Source: Albula goreensis (taxonomy: Eukaryota; Chordata; Actinopteri; Albuliformes; Albulidae). From it: a stretch of DNA of 64,000 bases. A program made the position numbers and the translations under genes. Where the stretch lies: positions 23,131,075-23,195,074 of the forward strand of contig CM040758.1 of the NCBI GenBank assembly GCA_022829145.1, written 5' to 3'. Below are positions 28,001-38,620 of this stretch, piece by piece (position 1 is the stretch's first letter; the number at the start of each line of letters is the position of its first letter). The notes under the pieces are model-generated. The model ran no database searches, was not told where the DNA came from, and worked only from the letters and a program-made list of their open reading frames with translations.

Positions 28001-31000
28001 GAGTTTCCAGTTCAAAGGCTTATGGAAAGACTGCTTTATTACCAGAAAATGGTCTCAAAATGTTAATGTTTGCCCAAAATCTAAAGTTCTAGTTGCCAGT
28101 TACTTTGATTATAATGACTTCTCTCTTTTTTTTTTTTTTTATACAATTCAAATCGTAATTCTCAAAATGGGGTCTTGTACTGCCTGGCTGGACATTTTTA
28201 AAGGGTAGAACTGGCTCCATTGAATTTCTTTCCTTTTTAAACCTTTACTGAACTTGGTGTGAGTCAGTATTCTCTTCTGCAATGAAGTCTTGGGCATGAA
28301 CTACAAGCCCATTGTGGGTTTGGGAGTGACAGACAGAGAAAGGGAGCATTTCTGGGTGAATTTATTCCACTTAGTCTAAAAGGACAGTGCACACTGATAA
28401 AGATGTCAGTAGTTACTTCAACATATGCAGCATCCGATGTGGATCAATAACTCATCTCAGTATCATAATCGCCCACAAAGTTACATAAATGTCAGTACTG
28501 TTTACCAAAGATGACCACTGACTCTCTATTAATCATTACATAGATCCTACTGAAGATACAGTTCATTTGATCTACTATGAGAATGCTAAAGCTAGCTACC
28601 TTCCCTTCGCTGTGCTCTTCCCAACCATACTGAGAGCCAATTCAGCTGGGCCAATGTTCAATGGTGAACCGTTTTATGGACACTAGAAACATTCAAGTTC
28701 TTTGAATTTCCATTTGCATTCCAGGGCAGAGAGGTGGAATGAGACTCCCGCGACAGGCCGCGTAAGTGTCTATCTTCCACTGCAGACGGCAGACTGAAAA
28801 CTCATCTGTTTCAATCGCATGTCGGTTCAGCAAATCCTATATTCTGAGCATTTAATCTGGGTCAACTGCATTCATGAGCAAACCCTCTAAACTATATATG
28901 AGCAATCTTCTACTACAAGCTACAGCAGCACACAAGTTAAAGACTTCTATGATCAGCTGTATCACTTGTTTGCTTCAACATTATTATTGTTATTAAATTA
29001 CCACATTTTCCTGGACATTACTCTATTGTTATAGTCGCAGTCTACTTAGTGCTGGCCAGAAATAAGACGGGCTCCTCCTCTGAGCCGGGTTCTGCTCAAG
29101 GTTTCTCCCTGGGGTCAGGGAGTTCTCCCTTGCCACTGTTGCCCCAGGCTCGCTCTGAGGAGGTCTGAGGGCTGGCATCCATGTCAGGCTGCTTTGTGAC
29201 AATCTATGTTATAAAAACCTCTGCAGGAATAAAACTGAACTGAACTGAATGCATTTCCAGGAGTTTTTCCTGTACGTTTAAGAGTTACTCAGGATAAAGG
29301 CATCTAACTAAAGGTCTCAGTGGAACGTAACGAAGGGGTCTGGTTATGATCCAACTGCCCCACACAGTGACTGCTAAAGGCATTCTTTCATCGCAATCAT
29401 GGTGCAGTGCGATGACCTCAGAGATGCTGTGCAGCCCCCATTATCCTGAAAGTCTATAGAGATCGCTCCCTACCATGGAAATGTCAATTCCAATGGTGAG
29501 CCGTCCCAAAGTAGGTCACAAAGCCGCGCTCAAAAGACCAGTCAGACACAGACATGCAGCTCTCCCGTCTCCTGACAGGATTTACGATTTCCCTCTTTGA
29601 TAGGCAACGCACCAACACCTTGCTTTAAAAATCTGCCATTTACCAGAAGACCTGTGCAGTGTGACTGACAGCTTCTCTTTTTTCGAGGCTGTCAATCACA
29701 GCGCACTATTCCCCTATATCTGTATACTGCTTGCCCTTCCAAGCCTGCAGAAAGGGCCAACATTTCTCATCTTCTTTGGGGAAAAAATCATTTCCAAACA
29801 CCACAAGGCAATTTTAAGTAAAAAAATAATAATAATTCAATTAAAAACATGTACATACATATACATGTATATATTGATTTATCCAGTTATGTCTAAGTTT
29901 ATTTTTTAATTGAAATTATTATTTTTTTTTGATACTGATACCTTTATGTCGTTACAGTGTTCACACTACTTTAAATTTAATGATGTGTATTATGAATGGT
30001 ACTTACCTTGACCTTTGATGCAGTACTGACATTATTCATTTTTTAAAGTCCCTGTTTTTAGAATAACCACTTCCATGTATGTAAATGAACATAGCTCTGT
30101 CCAATTATTCTGTTCATGTTTACTGTCATTTAGTAACAAGTCTGAAAATGAAAGTGGTTGAACCCTGAAATGTATCCATCGTCCTTGTCAAATTACTACA
30201 TATCTGTACTAGCTTCGACTGACAGCGTGTCGCTGTGTCAACTGAAATGTAAAAAGGGAATTACAGGTATTACAGGCATGCAGGTGACGCCAGCTGGGCG
30301 ATTAAACATTATTGCTTATCAAATTTAATTAAGATCATTTTGTGATGATCTTTTCATATGTGATATCATACTACCTGTTTTCATACCTAATTTCAGGTTA
30401 ACATGCCATTTTCCTCTAACATTTGAGAGCTAAACTGTAAATGGCTGAATCTGATGCTGACTTGACTCTTACCATTATTATGCAATATAATATCTACAAT
30501 TACCATTAAAAATTTTACGGATATTGATAAATGTCCAGAAAATCATGGTGTTATAGACTTTATCATATTGTCACATTTATTGATACAGAGAAAAGGGCCA
30601 GATAATTTTGGTGTTGTATATTTTATGGTTTTTGCCTGTGTGCGAGGTGATCCACCTGCAGCTTGGGCTGCCACTTCGGTTTAACACGGGCTGATTCAGA
30701 CTCACATCAATCAGAACCTCATCGTGCGTCTTCAGCGGGGGCGGCCTCCTCCCCCCACCGAGACCCCCCAAGTCTTCCTCCTCATAGTCATCGGCTTCCC
30801 CGAGAACGGCAGCCAGGGACGCTGACGAGGAAGACGACGATGACGACGAGGAAGATGAATCCGATTCACTGTGGAAACAATATACGTAATACTTGCATTG
30901 CGCGCTTTAAAAAAGCATTTCACTATCAATTAATTAATCAGGAGGAGGAGAAGAGGAGGAGGAGGAGAAAATGCCACACACTCTGAGAAAAACTCAATAG

Positions 31001-33046
31001 TATTAAATGGGGATGTTTGTGTATTGAGTGCTTCTGTCAAAGTATGTTTAAGCCCTGCCAAGACAGTAACTGATAGCCCAAATATCAAGTTTTCCAAAGA
31101 GTGTCTGGTTTTTTGTCCTCCTACTTTCTTTACCCGTGCAGCAAAACCACAACAAAATGTTTGTGCCAACTCTTCTAACATGAAATCTTAAAAATGTTAC
31201 ATATAGCCTCAGTTTTCAGTCTCATAACTAGTTAGATGATGCAAAGCAACTTGCACAGGTTATATTTTTATACACTATCCGTTTATACAGCTGGGTATTT
31301 AACTGAGGGGTCTTGGGGTAGATAACATGCTCAAGGGTACACCACCACCAACTTTCCTGGGAATGGAGCTTGCAACCTTGGGTTTACAAGCCCAGCCCCC
31401 TAACCACTACACTACGTTGCTGCTGCCAGGACAGCTGCTCACTCTAATCCCCAAATTACAGGGATGTGCTATATAACCCAATATGTATTGTGTTTACAGT
31501 AATTACAGTCACAACTTCTGACTACTCATGCGGGTAAGTGAGGGAGAGGATAATCTGTCCCAGTCAATAAAATCTAACCCCAAAGAAAAGAGCAGGCACC
31601 AGTCAAACTGCAGAAATCTTGGACCTGAAAATTCAATGGAACTATCTGGGCTGTTTTACCAGAGATGGAACAACTGGGGTCTAGACTGCCTAAAAACATG
31701 ATAGCAACAGTCTGAAACATTTACTGGGTGAGCGTTACCCATGTTGATCTCTGCTGAAAAGGCTCATATTCAGAGCAAATTATCTCTGAGCATGTCTGGA
31801 CTTGACACTTGAGAATAGCAATGGACAGGAGGTAAGGCAAAGATACACTCTGCTGGATATATTCATAAGGTTACAGAGATGAGGAGAGGCACTATTCTGT
31901 TTCATAGGGATTTCCATGGACTTACTTTCTCTTAAAAGGGGATGGAGGGTTTGGGATCTCAACCTAAGGGTAAAACTCACCAATGTGTATTTACATAGGA
32001 AATGTGCAGCTGAAAATGACACCTCCATTGTATTGAACAAAAACAAAAGTATTTGGCAAGCAAAATGCTTTGTAATCAAATCCCCATGGCAATTTCCAGT
32101 CCTGACATCAAGTAGGCGAATAAAGTTTCATTGAGCACGTGTGGGTTTTGATATGGATCATGAAACCACTGTCAAGTACTGCTTCCTGTGTGGAACACTT
32201 TTCCTTAAGGATACTATGCTTGGCTTGATCAGTCTGTATGCCTGGCCTGTCTGTATGTCTGTTCACATTTGGGGGCTTAGAAACTATATCAATAATGATG
32301 AATATAGCACCTGATTAGTACTACAAAAAGGACTGTAAATATAACACATTGTGTTCTCATTTAGCACTTTCAGCAAGAGCAGTTGTGTTAAAACTCAAAA
32401 AGCAACACAAACCGACTAGCAATTTTGCACCATTTGAGACCCACTTTGCGCACTGTCGTATCCATTACCAAGAGCAGTAAGAGTCTGCCAAATACCTATC
32501 GGATGAAGAGTCTTCCGAAGAGCTGCTGTCATCGCTGTCCTCCGTGGTGCACATCTCAGTGACGCAGTCCCTCAACGTCACTTGGACTTGTGGCAGTGTC
32601 AGGGTCGCAGGGTCCTGACCGGTCCCTTCAGCTTCGGAGGTGATTTGGAAATTGAGCGATTCCATTCTCGCAGACACGGTCACCTCCATGTCTTCAACTC
32701 TCTGGTTCAGGCCTGCGGTGACGTCACTCTGGCCACCCTGTGGCTCGAGCTTTGAGCCTGCGTGACGTTGCGCGGCATTATTATCTCCGGGCAATTGAGC
32801 TGCGGGCTGGCCACTTGACCCGCCAACGTTTAGAGCTCCAGTACCAACCTGTGAGTCATCACCATTCCTACAAGGCGTGAGTGTGCTTCCGTCAAGTCTT
32901 GATGCAACATTTATATCTGCGTGGGTAGGTGCAGCGGACTGTGAATAAAGTGTACTGGGACCTGTAGAAACACTGTGTTCTTCACGCAATGGTGCAGTAC
33001 TTTCCAATGCGTTCTCCTGATTCGTACCGGCCTGTTCTTCTTCCAT
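6470..33046 (-). CDS. naf1: naf1, H/ACA snoRNP assembly factor NAF1 (whole CDS span, 8 coding exons)
   Basis: NAF1 is a nuclear chaperone. In known biology it binds dyskerin while H/ACA snoRNPs and telomerase RNA are being assembled, and is later replaced by GAR1. The minus-strand exons are 33046-32496, 30868-30706, 23200-23107, 21683-21601, 21203-21043, 15823-15772, 11226-11124 and 6945-6470. All have AG/GT borders and matching phases, total 1,683 nt and encode 560 aa (human about 494). Residues 1-238 are an acidic, Ser-rich disordered region. Residues about 239-368 are the GAR1/NAF1-type core, with the motifs SIIEQLVIIESL, FEIFGPV.HPFYVLRFN, ETMYFAPS and GSDASWKNDQEPPPE. Residues 369-403 are charged, and the tail is Pro-, Met- and His-rich. 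The start ATG is in fair Kozak context just 3' of a likely 5'UTR acceptor. Gene order beside npy1r and npy5r matches human. Identification is near certain; the exact 5' end is less so. Confidence 0.95.
6540..6730 (+). other. G-rich tract on the naf1 template strand, possible G-quadruplex
   Basis: The strand opposite the proline codons holds many runs of three to five guanines separated by one to four bases, for example around 6547-6592 and 6660-6690. Such spacing allows G-quadruplex folding in the DNA template. It follows directly from the CCN-rich proline coding, so it need not be selected for itself. Confidence 0.45.
7268..7375. repeat. Short fish-type repeat fragment
   Basis: It contains GAGTCAGGTGTTGTGGCCCT followed by GGGATAAAAGGAAAGCCTGC, matching the right part of the block at 5795-5840. 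The preceding TTAAGGTTCTTGCTGGAAGAC and GATTAGTTGAGTC portion fits the palindromic pattern of this repeat type. The name of the family was not determined. Confidence 0.5.
7518..7613. repeat. 24-bp tandem repeat carrying CRE motifs
   Basis: Four consecutive 24-bp units of the form ATCTTTAAATGACGTCACAC plus CGCC. The full palindromic cAMP response element TGACGTCA occurs at 7529-7536, 7553-7560 and 7601-7608. The third unit has TGACTTCA at 7577-7584 instead. Units are otherwise identical, which indicates a recent local expansion inside naf1 intron 7. Confidence 0.9.
9943..10005. repeat. (CA)n microsatellite
   Basis: An almost pure CA run with a few TACACA interruptions at its left end, inside naf1 intron 7. 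Length polymorphism is expected. The long frames on both strands here are an artefact of the dinucleotide repeat. Confidence 0.97.
11124..11226 (-). CDS. naf1: naf1 coding exon 7
   Basis: A 103-nt exon with acceptor TTCTTTCTCAG and donor G|GTGAGT. It encodes ALDYSDDEQEKQAKQMRKKQ and a further Gln/Lys-rich stretch. This corresponds to the ALDFSDDEKEKEAKQ segment after the core domain of mammalian NAF1. It starts in phase 0 and ends in phase 1. Confidence 0.95.
12330..12662 (+). mobile_element. Non-LTR retrotransposon 3'-tail-like relic
   Basis: The plus strand reads like the 3'UTR of a fish LINE: TTGCACATTTTTATATTGTG, then TTTTTTGCACACCCTGCCCT, then ACATTGTACCTTGGCATGTG followed by ACAAATAAA and an A-rich end. 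Comparable 'TTGCAC...CATTGTACCT...GTGACAATAAA' tails are known to me from fish LINE families. No reverse transcriptase frame is preserved. Confidence 0.5.
15330..15480. repeat. Fish-type short repeat fragment
   Basis: It contains AAAACACCTGATTCAACCAA followed by TCAA, then GAACCTTCATTAGCTGAA. This is the complementary-halves pattern of the widespread palindromic fish repeat. A related copy lies at 52499-52617. Confidence 0.5.
15772..15823 (-). CDS. naf1: naf1 coding exon 6
   Basis: A 52-nt exon with acceptor CCCCCTACAG and donor GAG|GTCAGT. It encodes YKGSDASWKNDQEPPPE after a split Gln codon. The GSDASWKNDQEPPPE stretch is essentially the mammalian NAF1 signature, so the small exon is secure despite its size. 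Confidence 0.96.
15824..21042 (-). other. naf1: naf1 intron 5
   Basis: A 5.2-kb intron. Contents include an A-run at about 16438-16460, a T-run near 19012-19032, and a GC-richer tract at about 18560-19330 with few open frames that could be a conserved non-coding element. The 158-codon open frame near 17.7-18.2 kb has no recognisable domain and is regarded as chance. Confidence 0.75.
21043..21203 (-). CDS. naf1: naf1 coding exon 5 (core domain)
   Basis: A 161-nt exon with acceptor CCTTTCCCCTCAG and donor CA|GTGAGT. It encodes VFEIFGPVSHPFYVLRFNS, then a Lys/Glu-rich loop, ETMYFAPSLKDFTDYIFAEE and LKQ. This is the beta-barrel core of the GAR1/NAF1 fold that contacts dyskerin in the family. Phase 0 in, phase 2 out. 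Confidence 0.97.
21601..21683 (-). CDS. naf1: naf1 coding exon 4 (core domain)
   Basis: An 83-nt exon with acceptor TTTTTCTATTGCAG and donor AAG|GTAATT. It encodes VIIESLKDTPPLKDDSVIFN followed by KDKQAVGK, matching VIIESMTNLPPVNEETVIF.SDRQAAGK of mammalian NAF1. Phase 1 in, phase 0 out. Confidence 0.97.
21995..22165 (-). mobile_element. tRNA-derived SINE copy
   Basis: On the minus strand it reads AGCTGGGCTGGTAACTCAGA, then GGTTGCGGGTTCGATTTCC. The latter includes a polymerase III B box, GGTTCGATTTCC. It continues through ACTCAAGA/GGCACTGCAG-type body sequence to a TTTACTAAATGC and AATGTAATGTATT tail. Related copies lie at about 31255, 54395 and 56600, all in the same orientation. It sits in naf1 intron 3. 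Confidence 0.75.
23107..23200 (-). CDS. naf1: naf1 coding exon 3 (start of core domain)
   Basis: A 94-nt exon with acceptor TTGCTTTCTAG and donor G|GTACGT. It encodes ELPAVNELSISLPEDAEILP then VGVISSIIEQL, paralleling ELPSVEELTIILPEDIELKPLG in mammalian NAF1. Phase 0 in, phase 1 out. Confidence 0.97.
23625..23759 (+). other. Unidentified exon-like open frame on the strand opposite naf1
   Basis: A 135-nt block is bounded by a pyrimidine-rich tract with CCCACAG on the left and GATGTG|GTAATG on the right. It reads as 45 codons in phase 0 on both sides: NHSGCDYVTLDSEVINEPVT, then ILHRSIQMQSDSHKQMLKLK and KHIDV. It is clearly more GC-rich than the flanks, and most codons end in G or C, like real coding DNA. 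I do not recognise the protein. It could be an exon of a nested plus-strand gene, a captured exon fragment or a chance frame. No adjacent partner exon is convincing. Confidence 0.35.
26612..26921. mobile_element. Non-autonomous Tigger/pogo-type DNA transposon
   Basis: A 310-bp element, counting the TA at each end as target duplication. The left end GACGGTCCCCGAGTTATGAT and the reverse complement of the right end GACAGTCCCCAACTTACGAT are imperfect inverted repeats. The internal part (for example CAATAAATTACATGAGATAC and AAAATAGGCTTTGTG, then TAGGCTAGGCTAGGCTATGA) resembles, from memory, a mammalian Tigger-group repeat. It has no transposase frame and lies in naf1 intron 2. Confidence 0.75.
27029..27046. 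repeat. (AAT)n microsatellite
   Basis: Six AAT/ATA triplets in a row inside naf1 intron 2. Confidence 0.9.
28725..29249 (+). mobile_element. 3' end of a non-LTR retrotransposon
   Basis: The left part resembles the extreme C-terminal coding region of a fish LINE (CAGACGGCAGACTGAAAACT then CATCTGTTTC). The 3'UTR carries GGTTCTGCTCAAGGTTTCTC and GGGAGTTCTCCCTTGCCACT, followed by a terminal array of ACTGA/ACTGAA units. The short 3' tandem array in place of a poly(A) tail fits L2/CR1/Tx1-like families. It is 5'-truncated, and the subfamily is not determined. Confidence 0.7.
30706..30868 (-). CDS. naf1: naf1 coding exon 2
   Basis: A 163-nt exon with acceptor TTTCCACAG and donor GAT|GTGAGT. It completes a split Ser codon and encodes a run of serines (SESD then eleven Ser). 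The acidic EADDYEEEDLGG linker, GGGRRPPPLKTHDEVLID, follows. Acidic Ser-rich sequence ahead of the core domain is a NAF1 hallmark. Low complexity makes this exon prone to length variation. Confidence 0.93.
31255..31430 (-). mobile_element. tRNA-derived SINE copy, near full length
   Basis: On the minus strand it begins with GTAGTGTAGTGGTTAGGGGG, which resembles a tRNA A-box region. It continues with CTTGTAAACCCAAGGTTGCA and a degraded B box, then a body with CCTTGAGCATGTTATCT and an end of ATACCCAGCTGTATAAACGG. Same family as the copies near 22.0, 54.4 and 56.6 kb. It lies in naf1 intron 1. Confidence 0.8.
32496..33046 (-). CDS. naf1: naf1 coding exon 1
   Basis: It starts MEEEQAGTNQENALESTAPL. 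The ATG at 33046-33044 lies in context AAAATATGG. The exon encodes 183 full codons of mostly polar, disordered sequence and ends in the acidic serine cluster TTEDSDDSSSSEDSSSD. The donor AG|GTATTT ends it. The N-terminal half of NAF1 is poorly conserved, so the call rests on the Ser/acid cluster and the exact phase match to exon 2. An in-frame ATG further upstream is excluded by the putative intron acceptor at 33090. Confidence 0.88.
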
Positions 33047-33700
33047 ATTTTAAGCGTTCCTTTGTGCAACACAGAGCTGGTATGATCACCTAAAATGAAG
33101 AAACATGTGCCTGAGTATCACACGATAAAATACCTATAAACAAGTTCTTCCTTTTCCCAAAGTCGGTCGTCAGCGCGCAGTCTAGATAGCATTTACAAGC
33201 CAAAACGTGCCTAGCTCGCAGATTTTAAGAACTGCAATGCTATTCATTCAGAAGTTTATCCATTCTCCTTTTAAGTCATAAAAACAACGATCTGGCAAGG
33301 TCTCTGAATAACACTGACTTACTACAGCCGAGTAGTAAGACGTTTCAAAAAGCGTAGCCTTAAGCAATCAACCTATTTTCTGTCACGATATCCTTATCCA
33401 CCAACAACAGTAAAACAGCTTATCAAACAAAACGGCAAACGTATTCGTAAAAGCGCAAGTGACAGTGTACTGTAATAATAATGCTAGGAAATTAGTTAGG
33501 TACCAACATGCTTATATTTTGATAAACATTAAGAGCTCCACGTTCTTACCAGTCCCTTCGCACGCACGTTGTATTTTCAGTAGTCTCTTCCGGCCGCTGC
33601 TTTGTACGTAAAGCTTTTTCGGGCGGTACGTCATCAAATAAGGCTCTTGAGGTTGTCCTTAACGTGACTTCCTGATCTGTGCATGTTCTCTGGATTTTTT
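33047..33700 (-). promoter_or_regulatory. naf1: Putative naf1 5'UTR exon, intron and promoter
   Basis: On the minus strand a strong donor, GGGACTG|GTAAGA, follows 33550, and a matching acceptor, CATTTTAG, precedes 33089. This predicts a non-coding first exon from about 33550 upward, spliced to the start-codon exon. The stretch at about 33550-33650 is CpG-richer than its surroundings and carries a minus-strand CCGGAAG, an ETS-type site at 33587-33593. It fits a TATA-less housekeeping promoter. The start site is not determined. Confidence 0.5.
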
Positions 33701-35577
33701 TTCGCACGGCACGGCATATGACTGTTTGTGGCAGTGAATAAATGTACATACAGTGAGAACAGAATGTGAAACACAGTGTCACGATTTTGTGAAGCATATC
33801 CTCATTGTATTTTCCTGTTATGTCACTCACTTACTGTGCCAGAGGCGATGAAAAATTAAAAATTGATGTTCTTGGTTTGCTCAGCTCAGTCAGATTTTTC
33901 ATTATTATTATTATTATTATTATGGTTGGGTAGATTGCAGGAAAACCACCTGGTCAGATTTGATGCAACTGCACAATGGTAGAGTTGTATTGCAAATGTT
34001 TCAATGATTGACCAGATGGAGGCGCTGTAGTAAGTGACCCCATGTCTCAGTTTATAACTTAAACTGTTTGGCTCAAATTTAAATCTGATTTAATGTTCAA
34101 ACAAGATGGCCACTATCAACATAGCCATCACCACCAGCCATTATACTCACTTATATATGACCTATTGTCATAATGAAATCTACAGGAGAATGTCTCCAAT
34201 TGCCCAGATCATGGAACTATAGAGAATGGCTACATTTTTAATTTAAAAACCATAGAAATCCATCTCCGCCCAGATGGTTTGGAATATGTGGATAAAACTT
34301 GATATATCGCATAGAACAGATGGTTATTATTGAGTTCAATGAGTTTTTGACAATAATTCAAAATGTCTGTGCTGCATCTTAGTCCAAATGAAGGACATAA
34401 ACAAAAGTCAGTAACTAAGAATGGTGGCCATCATCAGTCAATTAAATTACAGCTATTTGCTGTTTTGAACCTGTAATTGCAGCTTGTGGGTATATTTTTG
34501 ATAGACATTGTATGAAAAGGCTGTAAACATTTGTTATTAATCAATACTTATTTTTGTTTGTTTGGCATGTTACTTGATGTTGAATATCATATGTATACCA
34601 AGTTTTACGTCTATGTTTCAATTATAGGTCCCTTGGCCACCAGAGACACAGACATGTAGTCATTCCAGACATCTAAACTGTCACTAAAATAAGGAAGTGA
34701 AGGATAGTTTATGAGCTGAGAAGTCTTCTTGGGTAACTAACCGGAATGTCATTCTTACAAGAACAATTAGATGCTACAGCCAGCAAGTCATAAAGCCATC
34801 GTTGGGTTTACAAGGTTCTACTATGGAAGCTTATCAGAACTGTACTTGTTCAGTATTTCCCAGCCCTTGCCCTGAGGGGCCGCTGGTGTTTGTTCTTGCT
34901 GAGCTGTCAATTAAATATGTTTGCCTGAGCCGTTGGTAAACAGAAAACTGACTTGAATTCGACATCCCATCAGAAACACCAATACAAGAGGATGCTGTTT
35001 GCCCATCATTTCATATGTAGGTTGAAGAAAGAGTGTTTGTTGTAACAGAAGGACACGAGGTTTATTTGTACATGTTATTTGTATTTCTCTGAGTGCTTTA
35101 ATAAATGAATAATGCAAATGGATATTGCATTGAGAGTAATTATTTGTGTAGTGAGTCCCAGGTCCATCCATTAAAAAGAGGGAATATATAAAAATATATT
35201 AAACTTTATATTAACACAACACATGTCAGAAATGCAGCACATTCTTCAAAAATGGATTATGACAGAGATAATGCATAGATATAAGATCACGATCATTGCC
35301 AGATTAGCGGCTTAGGCCATCATAATTAATTGAAAGCTCAGCTGAAATGAAAACCAGCAAGCATGGAGTGCCCCTGGACTTAGGTTGGAAAATGTTAGGA
35401 AACAGCTAATATTTACCACATAGTGAATAAGATTCTCCTACCCCCAGGATAATGTGTTTTTCCCACTATAAAAACAGCTAGACATTTTTAAAAAAAAAAT
35501 GGAACTAATCGTAATATGTGAGGTGGAACACTGAAAAGAGAAAAAAGCCTGGATCAGTGACTTTGTATTTATTTATT

Positions 35578-35720
35578 TTTTTTTTTCCTTTATTTATCTA
35601 GCAAGTCCCTTGAGATAAAAAAAAAATCTGTATTTTTGAAGGGAACTTGGCCAAGACAGTGGCTTTACCCTAAATATAGCAGTTAAAAACAGACACAGAA
35701 CAAAATACAACAGTGCACTC
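35578..35720. repeat. Interspersed repeat, fish type
   Basis: It contains TTTATTTATCTAGCAAGTCC, CTTGAGATAAAA and AGGGAACTTGGCCAAGACAG. From memory, this resembles the 'TTTATTTAACCAGGTAAG...GGCCAAGA' repeat seen throughout fish genomes. It is preceded by a T-rich run. Family name not determined. Confidence 0.5.
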
Positions 35721-36062
35721 TACAATTGCATTCAAATTCCAAATGAATTCTAATGCAATAAATTAAGACAGATCACCTGCCCCACCCACAAACCAAACAT
35801 GGAGGAAGTGCCCATACCTGGAGCTCCTCCAGTTCACGCATCAGTCAAACTTTGCTACTTCCTTGATGCAATGACACACCGATCACAAATACATACGGCA
35901 CTAGAAAAACACAAAAGTCATTCTGAGTTAATCTAAACTACAATTAAAACAAATGAATGTGTACTACTGAAGGCTGATAGAAAAGACAGAGCAGCGGTTG
36001 GATGTCCACTACATTGAATGGAGGAATAGATGGACAGATGAATGGCAGTCTAAATCACAAAG

Positions 36063-36175
36063 CTGGCAGAACAGACAGGGCAGATGAATATGTAGTACAG
36101 CAGACTGGCAGAGGAGACAGGCAGATGAATATATGGTACAGCAGACTGGCAGAGGAGACAGGCAGAGCCAAACAC
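36063..36175. repeat. 41-42-bp tandem repeat, about 2.7 copies
   Basis: Units starting at 36063, 36105 and 36146 share CTGGCAGAGGAGACAGGCAG, then ATGAATATATGGTACAGCAG. The first unit is more diverged than the other two. No coding role is apparent. Confidence 0.85.
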
Positions 36176-38533
36176 ATTTGCGTGGTCTTACATGTGATGA
36201 GATTGCAAGAAGAGGGTGGGTAAGGCCACTTGTAAAAAAAATTTTAAAAAAAAACAGAAAAACACTAAAATGAGGCTGAGGGCAATTTAAGGCAAAGGGG
36301 CTTTTTAGTCTGGAGCGAAATGATAGAGGAGAAATTATGCCTGAAAACAGAGTAGTCATTTCCTAGGTTATATAAAAAACTGCTCAAGTATCAAAATCCT
36401 TTCAAATAGCACTAATACTTCTGACATTCAGCAAGCGCTGTTCTTTGAATTTATTATGAAACATTATGACCTTTGCAGACACTAAAAAGAAAGAGAAGAT
36501 GGAGGCAAAATATTTTTAAAAAAATGCAACACTTATGGAAATTAAGACCATGACTAAAATTTTAATGTAAGCAATTGAGCAATCTATATTTTATTAAATT
36601 AATAGCTTTGTAATTGTGTCAACTTAGTGTAAGGTGATGCATATTAAAATCATGTTTTCTTTCCATGTAGGCAACAAATGATGTTTAAAAACCAAAATGA
36701 TGGAGAATCAAATATTTTTTTTTTGCTTGCTGTGTCCACAATAGCAATTGATCGATTCTATTTGAACTTTCTCTTCACATCCATTTTGTCTGATGAGTGA
36801 TCCTACAATAAAAGATTACTGATGTAGTTTTCTTTGCATGTCAACAAGCAATCAGCAAAGCTATCATCCATTTGCTATAATTGCACCTGGGGGGAAATAT
36901 AAATTGAAATTTCTTCATGATTTCCAATTATGTTTTATTTTGTTGTTTTTCATTTGCTTATAAAAACATGCACGCTGAAGGCACATTTCAATAAATATTG
37001 TAATCTTATAAAGTGTATGTGCCAGAAAACAGATGCAATCTTACTTTTAATACAAACCAAAAGCTGAGCAGCACATTCTGGGCAAAACCCAAAGTCCCTT
37101 ATCTTCCATTTTGGGTCTGGAAATTAAAATGTCTCTCTGAATGTATATCTTTAAACAGTAGACTTTCAGCTTTCATTTGACACCAAATCAGATGTGACAC
37201 TACAGTTCCAAAATCTGGGTCATCACAGCAGCTTTTCTGTGGAATTGCCCCTTTGTCATCAAATTTTGATTATATCAGCAAGTTGATGCTTTTGGCCAAA
37301 TCCCTGGATCTTCACTTTCTGCCAAATAATCTGAATAATGTATGTGTGAAAATCTGTATTCAGCTTCAAACAGTCACAATCCTCATAACAATCTTTTTGA
37401 GGGCTTGGAATACGTTGAGCATTGCTGTCATGGGAACATAACTTGACCAGGTGTATATGAAGTGTTTTATCACCAATAAGCTTATCAACCTGATAGCTTA
37501 CACAAAGGTGCCTAATTGAAACAAAATGGGGAAATAGCCGTTGTACTATTTGTACTGTCCTGGACCAAATAAGCTGTATGTGCTTTCAGAAAAATTGTTT
37601 TGCATACAAAATGTAGGTGTCACTATAACATTCATAAATCGGACACAAATATTTGATTTGGCTTAAAGTCCACAGAGTGCAAGCTATGGACATGTTGTAC
37701 AGTAATTGCGTGACTCAGTTGCCCAGCTCTACCAGGACTGACATCCAAAGAATTGCTCATTTGTGTTCATATTTGTAATATTAAAAAATAAACATGCATA
37801 AAATGCACATCAAGGACTGAAAACAGGCTTGTGTGTTGCTTGGAGATTATGGGATCAGTGTAAATGTGACAGTGTAAATGTGACTGTGAGAGGCAGCAGC
37901 TTCAGATGGCAAATTCACTAACGTGTGAGTTAACATTACTACAGCAACATTGTAATTACCAAATATTACGTTATTCCTTATAACCAAACATAAAAATCAT
38001 AATAAACATAAGAATACGTCATAATGAGAAAGGCCCATTCAGTTTAATATTGGCTTGATATTTACATAAAGTATAGAGAGTATCCACCCCTAAGTAAAGC
38101 TCTCTGCCTTCGCCTCTGTCAAGGGCTTTTACCTCATAAAAATGGTGCTTAACGTTTTTTATTCAGTTTTAATATATTGACACCGTGGAATTTACATGTG
38201 AATGATCCAAAGTATATGAGGACTAGTGGAATTATTATCCCCACAGAGCTTAAGGGACTTTCATGGCCCGGGTCTGGTGTATTAAGGGAAAAGAAAGTAA
38301 TGTCATACTATCAGTATCATACCGTGTGTGGTAATTAACTATGATTTGAGCTCAGTGCGGCCCAACATGATCTTCGGGTTATAATACCAGATTGATTTTT
38401 ATTCAGCATATGGGAGAAAACATTGTGCTCTTACAACAGGCACAGATAACCAGCAGTGAATTTGAAAATCCATATGGGAGTTGTTTGGCGAGGTTCTGTA
38501 ATTTTCCTATGTATTAAGTTCTTTTCAGGGGTG

Positions 38534-38612
<79 letters not shown>

Positions 38613-38620
38613 TGTGTGTT
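38534..38620. repeat. (TG)n microsatellite
   Basis: A near-perfect TG run of about 87 bases with one TATG interruption near its right end. It is potentially Z-DNA-forming and polymorphic. It lies in the intergenic DNA between naf1 and npy1r. Confidence 0.97.

Larger units (their letters stand above)
23201..30705 (-). other. naf1: naf1 intron 2
   Basis: The largest naf1 intron, 7.5 kb. It holds an exon-like island on the opposite strand (23625-23759), a Tigger/pogo-type element (26612-26921), an AAT microsatellite (about 27029-27046) and a LINE 3' tail (28725-29249). Confidence 0.8.

Noticed and set aside
33546-33830. 94-codon minus-strand frame upstream of naf1
   Set aside because: It overlaps the predicted 5'UTR exon and runs into the donor at 33550. 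It has no protein similarity I recognise and could at most be an upstream frame.
37080-37440. Stretch reminiscent of fish MITE internal sequence
   Set aside because: Similarity was only a vague memory of one motif. No terminal repeats or target duplication could be identified.
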